Assembly (NCBI GenBank): GCA_016704485.1
Contig: JADJAA010000001.1
Coordinates: 1,674,001 to 1,738,000 of the forward strand
DNA length: 64,000 nt
Reading direction: 5' to 3'
Source: Flavobacteriales bacterium
GTDB lineage: Bacteria; Bacteroidota; Bacteroidia; Flavobacteriales_F; PHOS-HE28
Both the position numbers and the translations under genes were made by a program. Numbering within the stretch: the first letter of the stretch is position 1; each line of letters begins with the position of its first letter. Below are positions 46,931 to 55,833 of this stretch, one piece after another. The notes below the pieces were generated by a model, which was not told the origin of the DNA, searched no databases, and saw only the letters and a list, made by a program, of their open reading frames with translations.

Positions 46931-47719
46931 ATGAAGCCCGGCAGCAAGAAGTGGAAAAATTTCATGGCCAAACTGTACGGAATCGGTGCAGCAGTCGTGA
47001 TCATCGGTGCGTTGTTCAAGATCCAACACTGGCCAATGGCTAGTTTTTTCTTGATCATTGGTCTTAGTACGGAGGCGGTCATCTTTTTCTTCTCCGCATT
47101 CGAACCACCACACGAAGATCCAGATTGGAGTTTGGTTTATCCTGAGTTGGCAACGGGCGAGACTGCTGAAGGCGATGATTTCAAAAAGGAGGATCAGCGG
47201 TCCATCACCGAGCAGCTCGATGGTATGCTTGAGGGTGCCAAGATCGAACCGGAATTGATCGCTAGTTTGGGTGAAGGTATGCGCTCTTTGAGCGATCAGG
47301 CCCGCTCAATGGGTGAGATCACCGGTGCAGCTTCGGCAACCAATGAATACGCATCAAGCTTAAAGGATGCGTCTCAAAAAGTATCAACATTGAGCGATAG
47401 CTATGCGAAGGCAAGTGAAAGCCTGGTCGGTCTGACCGAGAATGTGGATGCTGGCAGAAATGCAGGTGTGAGTCTGCAAAAAATGAGCACCAATCTAACT
47501 GCGCTCAACGAAATGTACGAGCTACAGTTGATGAGCAGTCGTGAAAAACTGGAGGCTGCGAATCAAATGTTCGAGGGCATGGGTGAGATGATGACCAATT
47601 TGCGCAACTCCGTGGATGATACCAAGCGTTACAAGGAGAACATCGCTGAATTGAGTGATAACCTCTCTAAGCTCAACACCGTGTACGGCAACATGTTGAA
47701 CGCAATGACCGTGCGCTAA
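46931..47719 (+). CDS. gldL: T9SS motor protein GldL (PorL)
   Basis: A 262-residue inner-membrane protein. Two membrane helices (about 13-30 and 37-55) flank the short KIQHWPMA turn, followed by the conserved FEPPHEDPDWSLVYPEL and a long helical cytoplasmic region. A glutamate inside the second helix (E48, in GLSTEAV) matches the membrane Glu shown to be important for proton-driven motor function in Flavobacterium GldL. With GldM it forms the proton-motive-force-powered GldLM motor. Confidence 0.95.
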   Translation: MKPGSKKWKNFMAKLYGIGAAVVIIGALFKIQHWPMASFFLIIGLSTEAVIFFFSAFEPPHEDPDWSLVYPELATGETAEGDDFKKEDQRSITEQLDGMLEGAKIEPELIASLGEGMRSLSDQARSMGEITGAASATNEYASSLKDASQKVSTLSDSYAKASESLVGLTENVDAGRNAGVSLQKMSTNLTALNEMYELQLMSSREKLEAANQMFEGMGEMMTNLRNSVDDTKRYKENIAELSDNLSKLNTVYGNMLNAMTVR

Positions 47720-47768
47720 GCCGGTTATTGATCGCTCAACATCAACCTGAAATACCGAACGCAAGAAT

Positions 47769-49412
47769 ATGGCAAGTGGTAAGCAGACGCCCAGACAGGC
47801 GATGATCAATATGATGTACTTGGTGCTCACGGCCTTGTTGGCCCTGAACGTTTCCAAGGAAATATTGGACAGCTTCGTTACGGTGAACAACGGATTGGAG
47901 AATACAAAGTCGTCATTGAATGATAAAATGACGCAGCAATATGCCAGTTTCCAGGCATTTGCGAGTGAGAACCAAGCAAAGTACGGGGCTGCATGGACCG
48001 AGGCTCAGAAGATCAAGATCGCCGGTGCAGAGCTGGTCGCATATATCGATACCATCAAGGTTCGCGCTATCATGATATCCGAAGGATGGAGCCGTGATAG
48101 TACGATCATGCCGGATGGACGCTTGGTGAACTTGATGAAGGTCAACAAAAAGGATAGCCACGATGAGTTGACCACCATGCTCGTGGGCGGCGAGCCGGGC
48201 AAACCGATCGAAGGGGAGTACACTGCGAACGACCTGAAGCTGAAACTGATGGCGTTCAAGGATCTTGTAAAGAACAGCCGACCACAGGATACGGATCTGG
48301 CAGCGTCCATGGACCGAGTGTTCGACTTCGAGGATCGCCCGGATGCTTCAGGTACAATGAACAACTGGGAAAGCATCAACTTCTATCATGTGCCTATGGC
48401 CGCCGGTATCACCATCCTTAGCAAGTTGCAAGCGGATGTACGGAACTCAGAAGGCGAGGTCGTGAAGCGGATGATGGATGCTGTTGAAAGCAAGAGCTTC
48501 AAATTTAATAAGCTGACAACGATCGTTAAACCGTTGAGTAGTTTGGTTACCGTTGGCGGAAAATATCAGGCTGAGATCTTTTTGGGTGCATACGATGATC
48601 AGAATGCACCTGAAGTGTACATCGCAGGGCCGGGTGCTAAAGTCGATTCCGTTTCCAAAACAATCATCGGTGAGTCCATTAAGCTACCGATGAACGGTGC
48701 GAAAGCCCAGTTGGAGCAAGTTGCTTCCGGTGCTGGTCAACGTACCGTGCAGGGTATCATCAAGTTCAAGCCCGTAGGTGGTGAGGAAACCGTTGAGGTT
48801 TTCTCCACGACATACGAAGTTGCTTCACCGAACTTGGTCGTGAGTCCCACCAAAATGAACGTTTTCTATCGCGGTGTTGATAATCCTGTTGATATCAGTG
48901 TTTCTGGTTTTAGTGCGAAGGATGTGGCTCCAAGTGTTACTAATGGTTCGCTTGCCAAAGCAGCTAATGGTTATATCGTGAAAGGCTTAGGAAAAGGCAA
49001 TGAAGCTGTTGTGAGTGCGACAGTAACCAATCCGGATGGATCAAAAAAGAGTATGCCTGGATTGAGTTTCCGCGTAAAGAATGTACCTAGTCCTACACCA
49101 TATTTTGGTGGTAAGAGCGTTGACGACGCAACCATTAAAAAAACTGAATTGACGGCTGCGGCAGGCGTAATCGCCAAAATGGTCGATTTCGAATTCGACC
49201 TGAAGTTCGAGGTTGTCGAGTTCCGTGTAACCATGATGGTGAATGGAACGCCGATCGAGAAAATGACCAAAGGTCCTGCAGTGAGTGGAGATATGAAGGA
49301 GATCTTCCAGAAATCAAAACCAGGACAGAAGGTCTATATTGAAGGAATTAAAGCGCGTGGCCCGGACGGTACAGTACGAAACCTCGGTTCACTTTCGTTC
49401 AAGATCGTATAA
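47769..49412 (+). CDS. gldM: T9SS motor protein GldM (PorM)
   Basis: A 547-residue protein. It has a short cytoplasmic N-terminus with Arg9 (conserved in the GldM family), one membrane helix (about 12-32, MINMMYLVLTALLALNVS) and a long periplasmic portion with four beta-rich domains. These include RPDASGTMNNWESINFYHVPMAAGITILSKLQAD (only partly quoted in the family), SPTKMNVFYRGVDNPVDISVSG and ..SFRVKNVPSPTPYFGGKS.. GldM spans the periplasm from GldL to the GldKN ring. It follows gldL by 49 nt. A paralogue lies at 53712-55334. Confidence 0.96.
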   Translation: MASGKQTPRQAMINMMYLVLTALLALNVSKEILDSFVTVNNGLENTKSSLNDKMTQQYASFQAFASENQAKYGAAWTEAQKIKIAGAELVAYIDTIKVRAIMISEGWSRDSTIMPDGRLVNLMKVNKKDSHDELTTMLVGGEPGKPIEGEYTANDLKLKLMAFKDLVKNSRPQDTDLAASMDRVFDFEDRPDASGTMNNWESINFYHVPMAAGITILSKLQADVRNSEGEVVKRMMDAVESKSFKFNKLTTIVKPLSSLVTVGGKYQAEIFLGAYDDQNAPEVYIAGPGAKVDSVSKTIIGESIKLPMNGAKAQLEQVASGAGQRTVQGIIKFKPVGGEETVEVFSTTYEVASPNLVVSPTKMNVFYRGVDNPVDISVSGFSAKDVAPSVTNGSLAKAANGYIVKGLGKGNEAVVSATVTNPDGSKKSMPGLSFRVKNVPSPTPYFGGKSVDDATIKKTELTAAAGVIAKMVDFEFDLKFEVVEFRVTMMVNGTPIEKMTKGPAVSGDMKEIFQKSKPGQKVYIEGIKARGPDGTVRNLGSLSFKIV

Positions 49413-49429
49413 CCAATACGTTTAGAGCC

Positions 49430-50293
49430 ATGACAAGGACAAGCAAGAACATATTGATCATTACCATGGTATTGGTTGGTGGTCTGTGCGCTACGCCTCA
49501 AGCCGTGGCCCAGACCGTATTGGATGGTGCCTACATCAAGGAGAACACCAAGACCAAGCGCGTTGTCCCCTACACGCATATCCGCGAAGCAGATGTGATG
49601 TGGGCGCGACGTGTATGGCGTCGGATCGACCTCCGTGAGAAAATGAACCATCCCTTGTATTATCCAACGGATGCGATCAATGATCGGAAGAGCTTATTCG
49701 ATGTGATCCGCCAAGGATTGATGGTGGATGGATCCATTACGGCATATGATGCTGGACCATTCTTGGATGATGATGAATTCAAGAAAGCATTATTACCAGG
49801 CGACCTTCAGGAAATGTTCTCTCGTTTGGATACCTCCTACACAGAGAGTCTAACCACAGGGGACATGGAAATGGTGGTACAGGAGATCAATCTGGAGAGC
49901 CGGGACATCAAGTTGTACGATATGAAAGAAGATTGGATCTTCGATAAGCAGCGCTCCATTATGGATATCAGGATCATCGGTATTGCACCATTGAGGGAAA
50001 ATATTGGTGAGGACGGTGAAAGCCGCGGTTTTGCCCCCATGTTCTGGCTATACTATCCGGAGTGTCGTTATGTATTTGCGAACTGGGAAGCGTTCAATCG
50101 CGAGAATGATGCGGAACGCAGGTCTTATGAAGACATCTTCTGGAAGCGCCAATTCAGTAGCTACATTACGAAATGGAGCAATGTTTACGATCGTGGGATC
50201 AATGAATACAAGCAAGGATTGGACGCATTGCTGGAAGGCGAAGAGATCAAGTCGGCATTGTTTGAGTTCGAGCATGATCTTTGGAATTTCTGA
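49430..50293 (+). CDS. gldN: T9SS ring protein GldN (PorN)
   Basis: A 287-residue periplasmic protein. The signal peptide ends near AVAQ (residue 28). The GldN-family motifs READVMWARRVWRRIDLREKMNHPLYYP, MKEDWIFDKQRSIMDIRIIGIAPL (both only partly quoted as key strings READVMW and KEDWIFD), FWLYYPECR and an ending EFEHDLWNF are seen. It partners GldK. It ends the gldKLMN operon: a strong terminator follows at 50315-50348. Eighteen nt separate it from gldM. Confidence 0.95.
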   Translation: MTRTSKNILIITMVLVGGLCATPQAVAQTVLDGAYIKENTKTKRVVPYTHIREADVMWARRVWRRIDLREKMNHPLYYPTDAINDRKSLFDVIRQGLMVDGSITAYDAGPFLDDDEFKKALLPGDLQEMFSRLDTSYTESLTTGDMEMVVQEINLESRDIKLYDMKEDWIFDKQRSIMDIRIIGIAPLRENIGEDGESRGFAPMFWLYYPECRYVFANWEAFNRENDAERRSYEDIFWKRQFSSYITKWSNVYDRGINEYKQGLDALLEGEEIKSALFEFEHDLWNF

Positions 50294-50314
50294 TCGCTAA
50301 CATCTCTAATATTT

Positions 50315-50348
50315 GAAGCCTCGACGGATCGTCGGGGCTTCTTTTTTT
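50315..50348 (+). terminator. Rho-independent terminator after gldN
   Basis: An 11-bp stem (GAAGCCTCGAC / GTCGGGGCTTC, one G-T pair), a GGATC loop and a seven-T run (50342-50348), 22 nt past the gldN stop. It separates gldN from its downstream paralogue. Confidence 0.9.
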
Positions 50349-50431
50349 CGTATCGTTCTCTTGCCGCTTATCCATTGAACGATCCGTCAATGGAACGAAT
50401 ACGTTCTCATCTGGCCTGACGTTATTATCGC

Positions 50432-51220
50432 ATGCGCCTTTCAGTTCCTCAATTGGCTGTGTGTCTACTGAATCTTCAGGTCATAACCTGCATTCATGCG
50501 CAGGATACACTGGAACCAGGAGTGCATCCATGCCGGGTCAAGGCCCAAGTGGAACCCTGCCGGACCATCCGAGAAGCCGATGTCATGTGGGAACGCCGCG
50601 TTTGGCGTGTGATCGATCTGAACGAAAAGGTGAACAGTTCATTGGCTATGCCACAAGGCTCTCGAGCTGGATGTATGGATCTTTTCGGGATCATTCGGCA
50701 TGGCCTGTTGGATGAAGGCTCGATAACCGCGTACGATCCTGGACCAGAGAAAGTGGACGATGCTTTTACACTACCAATGACGCGACCCGAATTGGAACGA
50801 TTGTTCGATACGATCGATACCCTGAGGCCTGTGCCGATCGCGAGGATCATGATCAAAGAAGATTGGATCTTTGATCGACAACGCGGTGAAATGATCGTAA
50901 GGATCATCGGTATTGCGCCAATGATCGAGGTCCGTGGTGAGCTTGGTGAAGTGCGCGGATACGAACCGATCTTTTGGCTGTATTATCCAGAATGCCGACT
51001 ATTATTCGCGCGATGGGTCCATCGTGAGGATAAGGACGGTAACGCGATATCGTACGAATCGTACTTCGCTCAACGCAGGTTCAAAAGCACGATCATTAAA
51101 GTTGCGAATATGCAGGAAAGGCGGATCAATGCGTACCGTTCCGGGTTGGATGCGCTGCTGGAAGGCGAAGCAATTCGTGATCAATTGTACAACATGGGTT
51201 TTGACCTTTGGCACTATTGA
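50432..51220 (+). CDS. GldN paralogue (GldO-like)
   Basis: A 262-residue secreted protein. The signal peptide ends near CIHAQ, and the GldN-family motifs READVMWERRVW, IKEDWIFDRQRG, IIGIAPM, FWLYYPECR and an end NMGFDLWHY are seen. It aligns along its whole length with the gldN product (49430-50293) and is the last member of a tandem pair. Flavobacterium johnsoniae has a similar pair, gldN and gldO, with partly redundant roles. It is separated from gldN by a terminator, so it likely has its own promoter. Confidence 0.88.
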   Translation: MRLSVPQLAVCLLNLQVITCIHAQDTLEPGVHPCRVKAQVEPCRTIREADVMWERRVWRVIDLNEKVNSSLAMPQGSRAGCMDLFGIIRHGLLDEGSITAYDPGPEKVDDAFTLPMTRPELERLFDTIDTLRPVPIARIMIKEDWIFDRQRGEMIVRIIGIAPMIEVRGELGEVRGYEPIFWLYYPECRLLFARWVHREDKDGNAISYESYFAQRRFKSTIIKVANMQERRINAYRSGLDALLEGEAIRDQLYNMGFDLWHY

Positions 51221-51365
51221 TTGATCGGGGCATTATATCATTTCCGGGTATTGGACGTTAATTGGGAAAATTCGTTGAACGCTTCAAGTAGAGCCATGAT
51301 CTCCGTACGGAGCAGAACGCTTAGGGTCATCAACTTGTTCCGTGTGCTATTCTCCTAAGTATCCG

Positions 51366-51373
51366 TACCTTCG
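51366..51373 (+). promoter_or_regulatory. Probable -7 promoter element of the ABC-F gene
   Basis: TACCTTCG resembles TAnnTTTG with one substitution, 33 nt before the start at 51407. A -33 element is not clear. Confidence 0.35.
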
Positions 51374-51406
51374 CGGCCTTTTCCGCACAAGTACTGCATT
51401 TCTGCC

Positions 51407-53329
51407 ATGATGACTGTTCAGGGGCTGACCCTCCACTTCGGCCAACGCCCAATATTTGATGATATTTCATTCTTTATCGGTAACGATGATAAGATCGGGC
51501 TGGTAGGAAGAAATGGAGCCGGCAAGAGCACCTTGCTGAAGATCATGGCTGGCCAACAGCATTATGACAAAGGCACTATTGGCAAGCCGAAGGAGCTTAC
51601 CATGGGCTATTTGCCGCAGGAAATGGCGCATAACCTAACGCTTTCACCATGGGATGTGGCCATGAAAGCATTTGAGGAAGGATTGAAGCTCAACGCGGAT
51701 ATTGAACGCATTGAAAAGGAATTGCATGATGTGACCGACGATGAGCATGCCATGGAACTTGCCATGGAACTTGCAAATGCCCATGAGCGTTTGAATTCCA
51801 TCGGAGCAGCGGATCATGACATGCAGGTAGAGCGGATCCTGAAGGGTATCGGTTTTGTTGAAGAGGACATGCACCGCAAAATGAGTGAGTTGAGCGGTGG
51901 TTGGCGCATGCGCGCAGAACTTGCGCGTTTGCTCCTTATGAAGCCGGATCTCTTATTGCTGGATGAGCCTACCAACCATTTGGACCTACCCGCCATCCAG
52001 TGGTTGGAGGATCTGCTGCGCACCCATCCTTCAGCGCTTGTTCTGATCAGTCACGATAAAACCTTCCTGGATCGTCTTACCAAACGCACGTTGGAAGTGT
52101 TGGGTGGAAAGATCATTGACCGTAAAGTGCCATGGACCCAGTATGTTGAACTACGAAAGGTTGAACGGGAACAACAGGCCTCAGCTGCAAAACAGCAACA
52201 ACAGTACATCAAGGAGACGACTGACCTGATCAATAAGTTCCGGGCCAAAGCGAGCAAGGCTGCCTTTGCACAGAACCTGATCAACAGGCTGGATAAGCTT
52301 GATATCATTGAGGTGGACGACGAGGATACACGTAAGATGCTCGTGAAGTTCCCGCCGGCACCCAACAGCGGAAAGATCGTTGTCGAAGTCAAGGACGTTA
52401 CAAAATCCTATGGTGACAAGCACATATTCAGTGGTGCCGAACTTACCATCGCAAAGGGCGAGCACCTTGCCCTCGTAGGTGCGAATGGAACGGGAAAAAG
52501 TACGCTCGTGCGCATGATCATGAATGAGGAGCCTTATGATGGTGAGATCCGTCTGGGGCACAATGTGATCATCGGTTACTATGCGCAGGATATGCCTGAA
52601 CGGATGAGCCCTTTACGCACCGTGATCGAAACTGCGGAAGATGCTGCCAGCGAGGACAACCGGGTCCGAGTGCGCGCCATGTTAGGTGCATTCATGTTCA
52701 GCGGTGATGACGTGGACAAGAAAGTGAAAGTGCTGAGCGGTGGTGAACGCGCACGATTGGCATTATGCTGTATGTTGCTGAAGCCGCTGAACTTCTTGAT
52801 CCTCGACGAACCAACGCACCATTTGGATATCCAAAGCAAGGATGTGTTGAAGAATGCCTTGAAGAACTATGACGGGACATTCTTGTTGGTAAGTCACGAT
52901 CGAGATTTCCTTACCGGACTGACCACGCGTCTGCTGGAATTGGACGATCTCCGTATCCGGGATCAGCACATGGATATTCTTGAACTGATCGAAAAACGGG
53001 CCGAGCTGCAAGGTGCGGATATTGGAAAATCATCTGCCGCAAAACCGAAAGTATCGAACAAGGCCAACAAGAATTCGGATCAACGCGAGCAACGGGACCG
53101 GGACAAAGAGCGCCGTAAAGTGCAGAACCAGGTTGAGCGTTTGGAGAAACAGTTGGCTGATCTTGAGAAGGAAGAAAAGCAGCTACAAGCTCAGGTCATG
53201 AAGGGCGCAATGCCTGCGGATGAATTGCAAGAAGGCTATGTAAAGCTGGGTGAACTCGCACAGAAGATCGCAACGGCTTTAGGTGAGTGGGAGAGTGCGT
53301 CTGGCGTGCTGGCGGAGATGGAGGATTGA
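51407..53329 (+). CDS. ABC-F family ATPase
   Basis: A 640-residue soluble protein with two ATP-binding cassettes. Cassette 1: Walker A GRNGAGKST, signature LSGGWRMRAELARLL, Walker B LLLLDEPTNHLDLPA. Cassette 2: Walker A GANGTGKST, signature LSGGERARLALCCMLL, Walker B FLILDEPTHHLDIQS. A linker lies between them (KQQQQYIKETTDLINKFRAK). The C-terminal coiled coil (RRKVQNQVERLEKQLADLEKEEKQ) is Uup-like. Such proteins act on ribosomes in translation regulation or antibiotic protection; there are no membrane segments. Start ATG at 51407 (MM); the second Met is equally possible. Confidence 0.93.
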   Translation: MMTVQGLTLHFGQRPIFDDISFFIGNDDKIGLVGRNGAGKSTLLKIMAGQQHYDKGTIGKPKELTMGYLPQEMAHNLTLSPWDVAMKAFEEGLKLNADIERIEKELHDVTDDEHAMELAMELANAHERLNSIGAADHDMQVERILKGIGFVEEDMHRKMSELSGGWRMRAELARLLLMKPDLLLLDEPTNHLDLPAIQWLEDLLRTHPSALVLISHDKTFLDRLTKRTLEVLGGKIIDRKVPWTQYVELRKVEREQQASAAKQQQQYIKETTDLINKFRAKASKAAFAQNLINRLDKLDIIEVDDEDTRKMLVKFPPAPNSGKIVVEVKDVTKSYGDKHIFSGAELTIAKGEHLALVGANGTGKSTLVRMIMNEEPYDGEIRLGHNVIIGYYAQDMPERMSPLRTVIETAEDAASEDNRVRVRAMLGAFMFSGDDVDKKVKVLSGGERARLALCCMLLKPLNFLILDEPTHHLDIQSKDVLKNALKNYDGTFLLVSHDRDFLTGLTTRLLELDDLRIRDQHMDILELIEKRAELQGADIGKSSAAKPKVSNKANKNSDQREQRDRDKERRKVQNQVERLEKQLADLEKEEKQLQAQVMKGAMPADELQEGYVKLGELAQKIATALGEWESASGVLAEMED

Positions 53330-53711
53330 ATTCCTTTCTTCGGTCGATTCCTGATTCCGGAGTTCAACTAGTTGGTCTCATTCGGGCTTTGGATGGGTTC
53401 GGATCTTTTGTTTGTAACGGTAGGGTTAATTCCTGATTTCTAATTCAGGGGTCCACGTCTTTGTGAATGGACCTTTCTATGAGTTGTACTGGCTTTCGCT
53501 TCAGTTTGATCCATTTCTGGATCACTGATCACCCGAGCATCCCATCAATGGGGTGCGGATGTATTGCATTTGGTATGGAACGAGAAGAGACGGCTAAAAG
53601 CGCGATCAGGAATTCGGAATCAATTTCCAATTGAACGTTACATTCCAAACCTGAACGCATTTGGTTTTACTGAGCGTTGCATTTCGCTGCGCCGGCTAAA
53701 AACCCATCACC
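53330..53711. other. 382-nt intergenic region before the gldM paralogue
   Basis: No supported gene. It contains a 6-bp inverted pair GATCCA/TGGATC (53508-53523, TTTC loop) and a short hairpin around 53431-53450 (CCTGA...TCAGG). An -35-like TTTGG near 53661 with a weak TAnnTTTG-like box (GCATTTCG) just before 53700 may be the promoter of the downstream gene, but I cannot confirm it. Confidence 0.4.
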
Positions 53712-55334
53712 ATGGCCAATGCAAAGCTGCCGCCTAGGCAAATGATGATCAACATGATGTACCTCGTTCTCACCGCGATGTTGGCGATGAACGTGAGCAA
53801 AGAGGTATTGGACCAATTCGCCGTTCTGGATGCTGACCTTGTGCGGACTGCACATGCCCATGACGCAAGGTCGCTATCGGATTATCAGGGCTTAGCTGCT
53901 TCTGCGGAAAGTGTTCCGGACAAATTCACCCTACCGCATCTGAAAGCAATGCGTATGAAAGCACGTGCTGATAGTTTGGTCGACAGGATCGAGGGAATAA
54001 AAACGAACCTCATCGCTCAGGCAGATGGTATTGCCCCAGCAATGCTTATTGGACCGAATGTTGATGGTAAGGATACGTTACGTTCATTGATGGCGGTTGA
54101 TGCGAAAGACGATCGGGATGTATTGACCCATGCACTTGTTGGGAGTGAGCCTTCTACACCGATCCAAACACGGAACAGTGCATATGACATCAAATTACAG
54201 TTGAGTGCATTCCGAGATAGTTTGAAAGGGTTTCTGCCATCGAATGACCTTGTTGCGCGCAATGGACTTGATATGCTGTTCGACCTAAGCGATAGACGCG
54301 ATGCATCGGGCACCATGAACAACTGGGAAAGCATCAACTTCTATGATGTGCCGCTGGCAGCGGGTATTGCAACGCTTTCCAAATTGCAGGCGGATATCCG
54401 CACTGCGGAGAACGATATGGTGAAATGGCTCATTCGTTCAGCACAAGAAGGTGAGTACAGCTTTGGAACGCTGACCACCGCCGTTATTCCACTGACCAAT
54501 ACCGTGATGGTCGGTGACTCTTTCCGTGCTGATGTATTCTTGGCGGCTTACGACCCAAAGAATACCCCTACCGTTACGGTAACAGGGGGAAACGAACTGC
54601 CGATCGGTGCAGATGGTAAAGCAAAGTTGCGCCTTCGCGGTGAGAGCATCGGGGAGCAGATCGTGGAAGGAATGATCAAGTTCCAAGGCCCGAACGGACC
54701 TGAGGAGATCCCATACCGAACGACCTATCAAGTAATGGCACCGCTATTGGTAGCGTCGCCTACGAAAATGAACGTGCTTTATCGCAGCGTGGATAACCCC
54801 ATTGAATTATCCGTTCCAGGTGTGGCCGCGGATAAAGTTCAAGCGACCATCTCGACCGGGCGCATTGTACGAACCGGTCAAGGTTGGGTTGCAACAGGGA
54901 TGAGCGGAAACAGTGCCGAAGTGAATGCCGTTGTGATGATGCCTGATGGTAGCTCACGGAGAATTGGCCCTGTGGTTTTCCGGGTAAAGGATCTGCCACC
55001 ACCAACGGCCTATATCGGCGGTACGACCGCTGGTGATCCCGCCGTGTCCAAAGTCAAGCTCTCGGCCTCGCAAGGGATCATTGCCAAGCCCCTCAATTCC
55101 GAGTTCGGGGACCTTTGGGTCGTGAAGAGTTTTCAATTCACCCTGATGCGTGGTGCCCAGAACCCTAACCTAAAAACGAGTAGCAGCAATGCTTTCACAG
55201 GTGACATGAAAACCATTCTCAACGACCTAAGACCCAATGACAAGATCCTGATCGAGCACGTTAAAGGACAGCTGGCCAATGGTCAAGGTCCAGTGCGTAA
55301 TCTGAATCCGATCACGGTGAAAGTGTTGCCGTGA
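53712..55334 (+). CDS. Second GldM-like protein
   Basis: A 540-residue GldM paralogue. The N-terminus MANAKLPPRQMMINMMYLVLTAMLAMNVSKEVLDQ keeps Arg9 and the membrane helix of GldM (quoted key residues only). The periplasmic motifs RRDASGTMNNWESINFYDVP and SPTKMNVLYRSVDNPIELSV and a C-terminal ..VKVLP strand track GldM domain by domain. It is not next to a second gldL; the nearest gldL is at 46931. It lies after the ABC-F gene with its own 382-nt leader region. Likely role: an alternative periplasmic shaft for the GldL motor, or a paralogue with altered partner. Expression and function are inferences. Confidence 0.9.
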   Translation: MANAKLPPRQMMINMMYLVLTAMLAMNVSKEVLDQFAVLDADLVRTAHAHDARSLSDYQGLAASAESVPDKFTLPHLKAMRMKARADSLVDRIEGIKTNLIAQADGIAPAMLIGPNVDGKDTLRSLMAVDAKDDRDVLTHALVGSEPSTPIQTRNSAYDIKLQLSAFRDSLKGFLPSNDLVARNGLDMLFDLSDRRDASGTMNNWESINFYDVPLAAGIATLSKLQADIRTAENDMVKWLIRSAQEGEYSFGTLTTAVIPLTNTVMVGDSFRADVFLAAYDPKNTPTVTVTGGNELPIGADGKAKLRLRGESIGEQIVEGMIKFQGPNGPEEIPYRTTYQVMAPLLVASPTKMNVLYRSVDNPIELSVPGVAADKVQATISTGRIVRTGQGWVATGMSGNSAEVNAVVMMPDGSSRRIGPVVFRVKDLPPPTAYIGGTTAGDPAVSKVKLSASQGIIAKPLNSEFGDLWVVKSFQFTLMRGAQNPNLKTSSSNAFTGDMKTILNDLRPNDKILIEHVKGQLANGQGPVRNLNPITVKVLP

Positions 55335-55366
55335 CCTGAATAATTCTCAGGGTTCAACAATATGGT

Positions 55367-55374
55367 TATCTTTG
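55367..55374 (+). promoter_or_regulatory. -7 promoter element of the tRNA gene
   Basis: TATCTTTG is a perfect TAnnTTTG, ending 8 nt before the tRNA-fMet start. No TTG is seen at -33, so the upstream half is weak. Confidence 0.55.
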
Positions 55375-55382
55375 CCGCCCAT

Positions 55383-55455
55383 TGCGGGGTGGAGCAGATG
55401 GTAGCTCGTCGGGCTCATAACCCGAAGGCCGTAGGTTCGAGTCCTACCCCCGCTA
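55383..55455 (+). tRNA. Initiator tRNA-fMet (CAT)
   Basis: A full cloverleaf. The acceptor stem pairs positions 2-7 with 66-71 (GCGGGG/CCCCGC). U8 and G9 follow, then D-stem GAGC/GCTC, anticodon stem TCGGG/CCCGA with loop CTCATAA (anticodon CAT at 55416-55418), variable region AGGCC, and T-stem GTAGG/CCTAC with loop TTCGAGT. Two initiator hallmarks are present: a mismatched 1-72 pair (T-T) and three consecutive G-C pairs at the base of the anticodon stem. CCA is not encoded. It is followed at 55461 by a 24-nt perfect palindrome. Confidence 0.93.
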
Positions 55456-55460
55456 CTAAG

Positions 55461-55484
55461 AAACCCCCGAAATTTCGGGGGTTT
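55461..55484 (+). terminator. Perfect 24-nt palindrome after tRNA-fMet
   Basis: AAACCCCCGAAA joined to TTTCGGGGGTTT, fully self-complementary (12-bp stem), extended by a G-C pair at each end. It lies 5 nt past the tRNA and probably terminates it. An identical copy sits at 55801-55824. Confidence 0.75.
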
Positions 55485-55493
55485 CAGCATTTT

Positions 55494-55739
55494 ATGTCAC
55501 ATTGGGTTTACGCTCTATATTCTGAAAAACATGATAAACTGTACATCGGTGAAAGCGCAGATGTAGATGACCGGTTTATCTCGCACAATGAAAAAGCGAC
55601 CAAAGGTTGGACTTTATCATACAGACCTTGGCGAATTATCTACCGCGAAGAATGTAACGATAAGCCTTCAGCATTGATCCGAGAAAAGCAGTTGAAATCA
55701 GGTGGTGGTCGTAGATTTTTGCGTTCACTACTTACATAG
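55494..55739 (+). CDS. Small GIY-YIG nuclease, copy 1
   Basis: An 81-residue single-domain GIY-YIG protein. The core has VYALYS (GIY strand) and LYIGES (YIG strand), a conserved Arg in DVDDRFISHN, and a Glu-containing REKQLKSGGG helix near the end. These are the usual catalytic positions of the family (UvrC N-terminal/homing endonuclease-type). The ATG at 55494 follows the hairpin. A longer in-frame reading from 55362 runs through the tRNA and hairpin, so it is rejected. Its role is unknown; its tie to tRNA 3' ends suggests an element-encoded nuclease. Confidence 0.82.
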   Translation: MSHWVYALYSEKHDKLYIGESADVDDRFISHNEKATKGWTLSYRPWRIIYREECNDKPSALIREKQLKSGGGRRFLRSLLT

Positions 55740-55740
55740 A

Positions 55741-55795
55741 TCGTCGGGCTCATATCCGCCGTACGGCGGACGAGGTTCGAGTCCTACCCCCGCTA
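55741..55795 (+). pseudogene. tRNA-fMet remnant 1
   Basis: 14 nt of the anticodon arm (TCGTCGGGCTCATA), then the palindrome TCCGCCGTACGGCGGA in place of the anticodon 3' side and variable region, then a complete T-arm and acceptor 3' half identical to tRNA-fMet (aggttcgagtcctacccccgcta). The 5' acceptor strand and D-arm are absent, so it cannot form a tRNA. Confidence 0.85.
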
Positions 55796-55833
55796 CTAAG
55801 AAACCCCCGAAATTTCGGGGGTTTCAGCATTTT

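Noticed and set aside
55362..55493. Longer GIY-YIG reading frame starting at 55362
   Set aside because: It reads through the whole tRNA-fMet and the terminator palindrome, so the extra N-terminus is tRNA translated; the gene more likely starts at 55494.
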